A stretch of DNA of 64,000 nt from Aeromonas encheleia (GTDB lineage Bacteria; Pseudomonadota; Gammaproteobacteria; Enterobacterales; Aeromonadaceae). The notes under the pieces were generated by a model, which was not told where the DNA came from, did not search any database, and saw only the letters and a list, made by a program, of their open reading frames with translations. This document shows, piece by piece, positions 63,548-64,000 of the stretch (its first letter is position 1; every line of letters begins with the position of its first letter). Location: the NCBI RefSeq assembly GCF_900637545.1, contig NZ_LR134376.1, positions 277,501 through 341,500 on the forward strand. The letters run 5' to 3'. Position numbers and translations under genes: made by a program.

Positions 63548-64000
63548 CGCCTTCCCTCCCGCCATGACGGCCCAACGGGGCAGCGCCATCATGATCGCGC
63601 TCTTCGTCATCGTCATCATGGCCCTGCTGGCGGCGGCCATGGGCCGCTTTCTGGTCGACAGCGGCGAGAAGAACACGGTCGAGGTGCGCGGTGTGCGGGC
63701 CCTGATGGCGGCCCAGAGCGGGTTGGAAATAGCCCTCTATCGGCTCTATCCCAACGATCACTGGACCGCCCAGCGGTGTGATGCACTGACCAGGACCGCC
63801 TTCCCTATCCCCGGGCTGGTGGATTGCCAGGTCAGCGTGACCTGTCAGCCCATCACCGCGAGTACGAACGGGATGACCAAGACCAGCTACCGGTTTCGCA
63901 GCGAAGGGCGCTGTGGCAATGCGGACCCGAACAGCCCAAGCCCGGATTTCGCCGTCAGCCGGACCCTGGTGGCGGAAGCCTTTGATGGAGTCAACCCATG
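63537..64000 (+). CDS. mshP: MshP, MSHA biogenesis protein (cut by window end)
   Basis: At least 154 codons, open at the right edge. MSPSAFPPAMTAQRGSAIMIALFVIVIMALLAAAMGRFL is a membrane helix with the AQRGSAI(M) start typical of MshP/PilX-like proteins, which lack the normal GF-x3-E prepilin motif. The remainder is a cysteine-containing periplasmic domain (RCDAL, DCQVSVTC, GRCG). The window ends at CCCATG, where mshQ might begin or the frame continue. ATG 63537 overlaps mshO. Confidence 0.88.
   Translation, partial: MSPSAFPPAMTAQRGSAIMIALFVIVIMALLAAAMGRFLVDSGEKNTVEVRGVRALMAAQSGLEIALYRLYPNDHWTAQRCDALTRTAFPIPGLVDCQVSVTCQPITASTNGMTKTSYRFRSEGRCGNADPNSPSPDFAVSRTLVAEAFDGVNP

Overview
The window reads as a chromosomal segment of a GC-rich gammaproteobacterium, most probably Aeromonas. 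The signs are Aeromonas/Vibrio-type gene neighbourhoods: a complete MSHA pilus locus starting with mshH, the rsmD-ftsYEX-rpoH block, hutC next to hutIGUH, and fabR-yijD beside an acyl desaturase. This identification is inference; no database was consulted.

Layout. Positions 1-1930 hold the 3' end of an rRNA operon (23S, 5S, tRNA-Asp, terminator). About 2.47-2.94 kb on the minus strand is a CsrB-type regulatory RNA, recognised from its series of CAGGAUG hairpin loops and its terminator. At 3.3-7.5 kb are a WYL regulator, a SirB2-like protein and a kefG-kefB potassium efflux pair with a tiny coupled ORF between them. At 7.7-8.6 kb is a two-gene unit (small secreted protein plus DUF411) behind a promoter with the 19-bp spacer typical of CueR control. 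Then come a secreted oligopeptidase B-like enzyme, a TAXI-type TRAP transporter, a lysoplasmalogenase, an EmrAB-like efflux pair with a divergent LysR gene, a DUF2007 protein, a dicarboxylate/amino acid symporter, yecH, a MarC-family protein, a second LysR gene, a TatA/E-yfcZ pair, an MltF-like transglycosylase, a phospholipase D-family enzyme, the desaturase/fabR/yijD cluster, yhhL-rsmD, ftsYEX, rpoH, carbonic anhydrase, the hut operon, chaA and a CSS-EAL phosphodiesterase. The last 17 kb is the MSHA locus (mshH, I, PilN-like, J, K, L, M, N, E, G, F, B, A, C, D, O, and mshP cut by the window end), with a PLP-dependent desulfhydrase gene inserted on the opposite strand.

Links. CsrB and the CsrD-like MshH, which in E. 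coli directs CsrB decay, lie in one window. MshE carries an N-terminal MshEN (c-di-GMP-binding) domain and sits downstream of two c-di-GMP-related genes, so the right end looks like a c-di-GMP/Csr-controlled adhesion module.

Most unusual observation. At five places, and weakly at a sixth, the extreme start or end of a gene is echoed next to the gene in the same orientation as diverged partial copies: 5' ends of the DUF2007 and MltF-like genes, 3' ends of chaA, mshI and mshG (six copies of about 57 bp after mshG). Several copies keep a reading frame and stop codon, differ largely by synonymous changes, and begin with an ATG that overlaps the parent stop. They could be remnants of repeated allelic displacement or short translated C-terminal mimics. 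Four orphan Rho-independent terminators without an upstream gene suggest further small RNAs.
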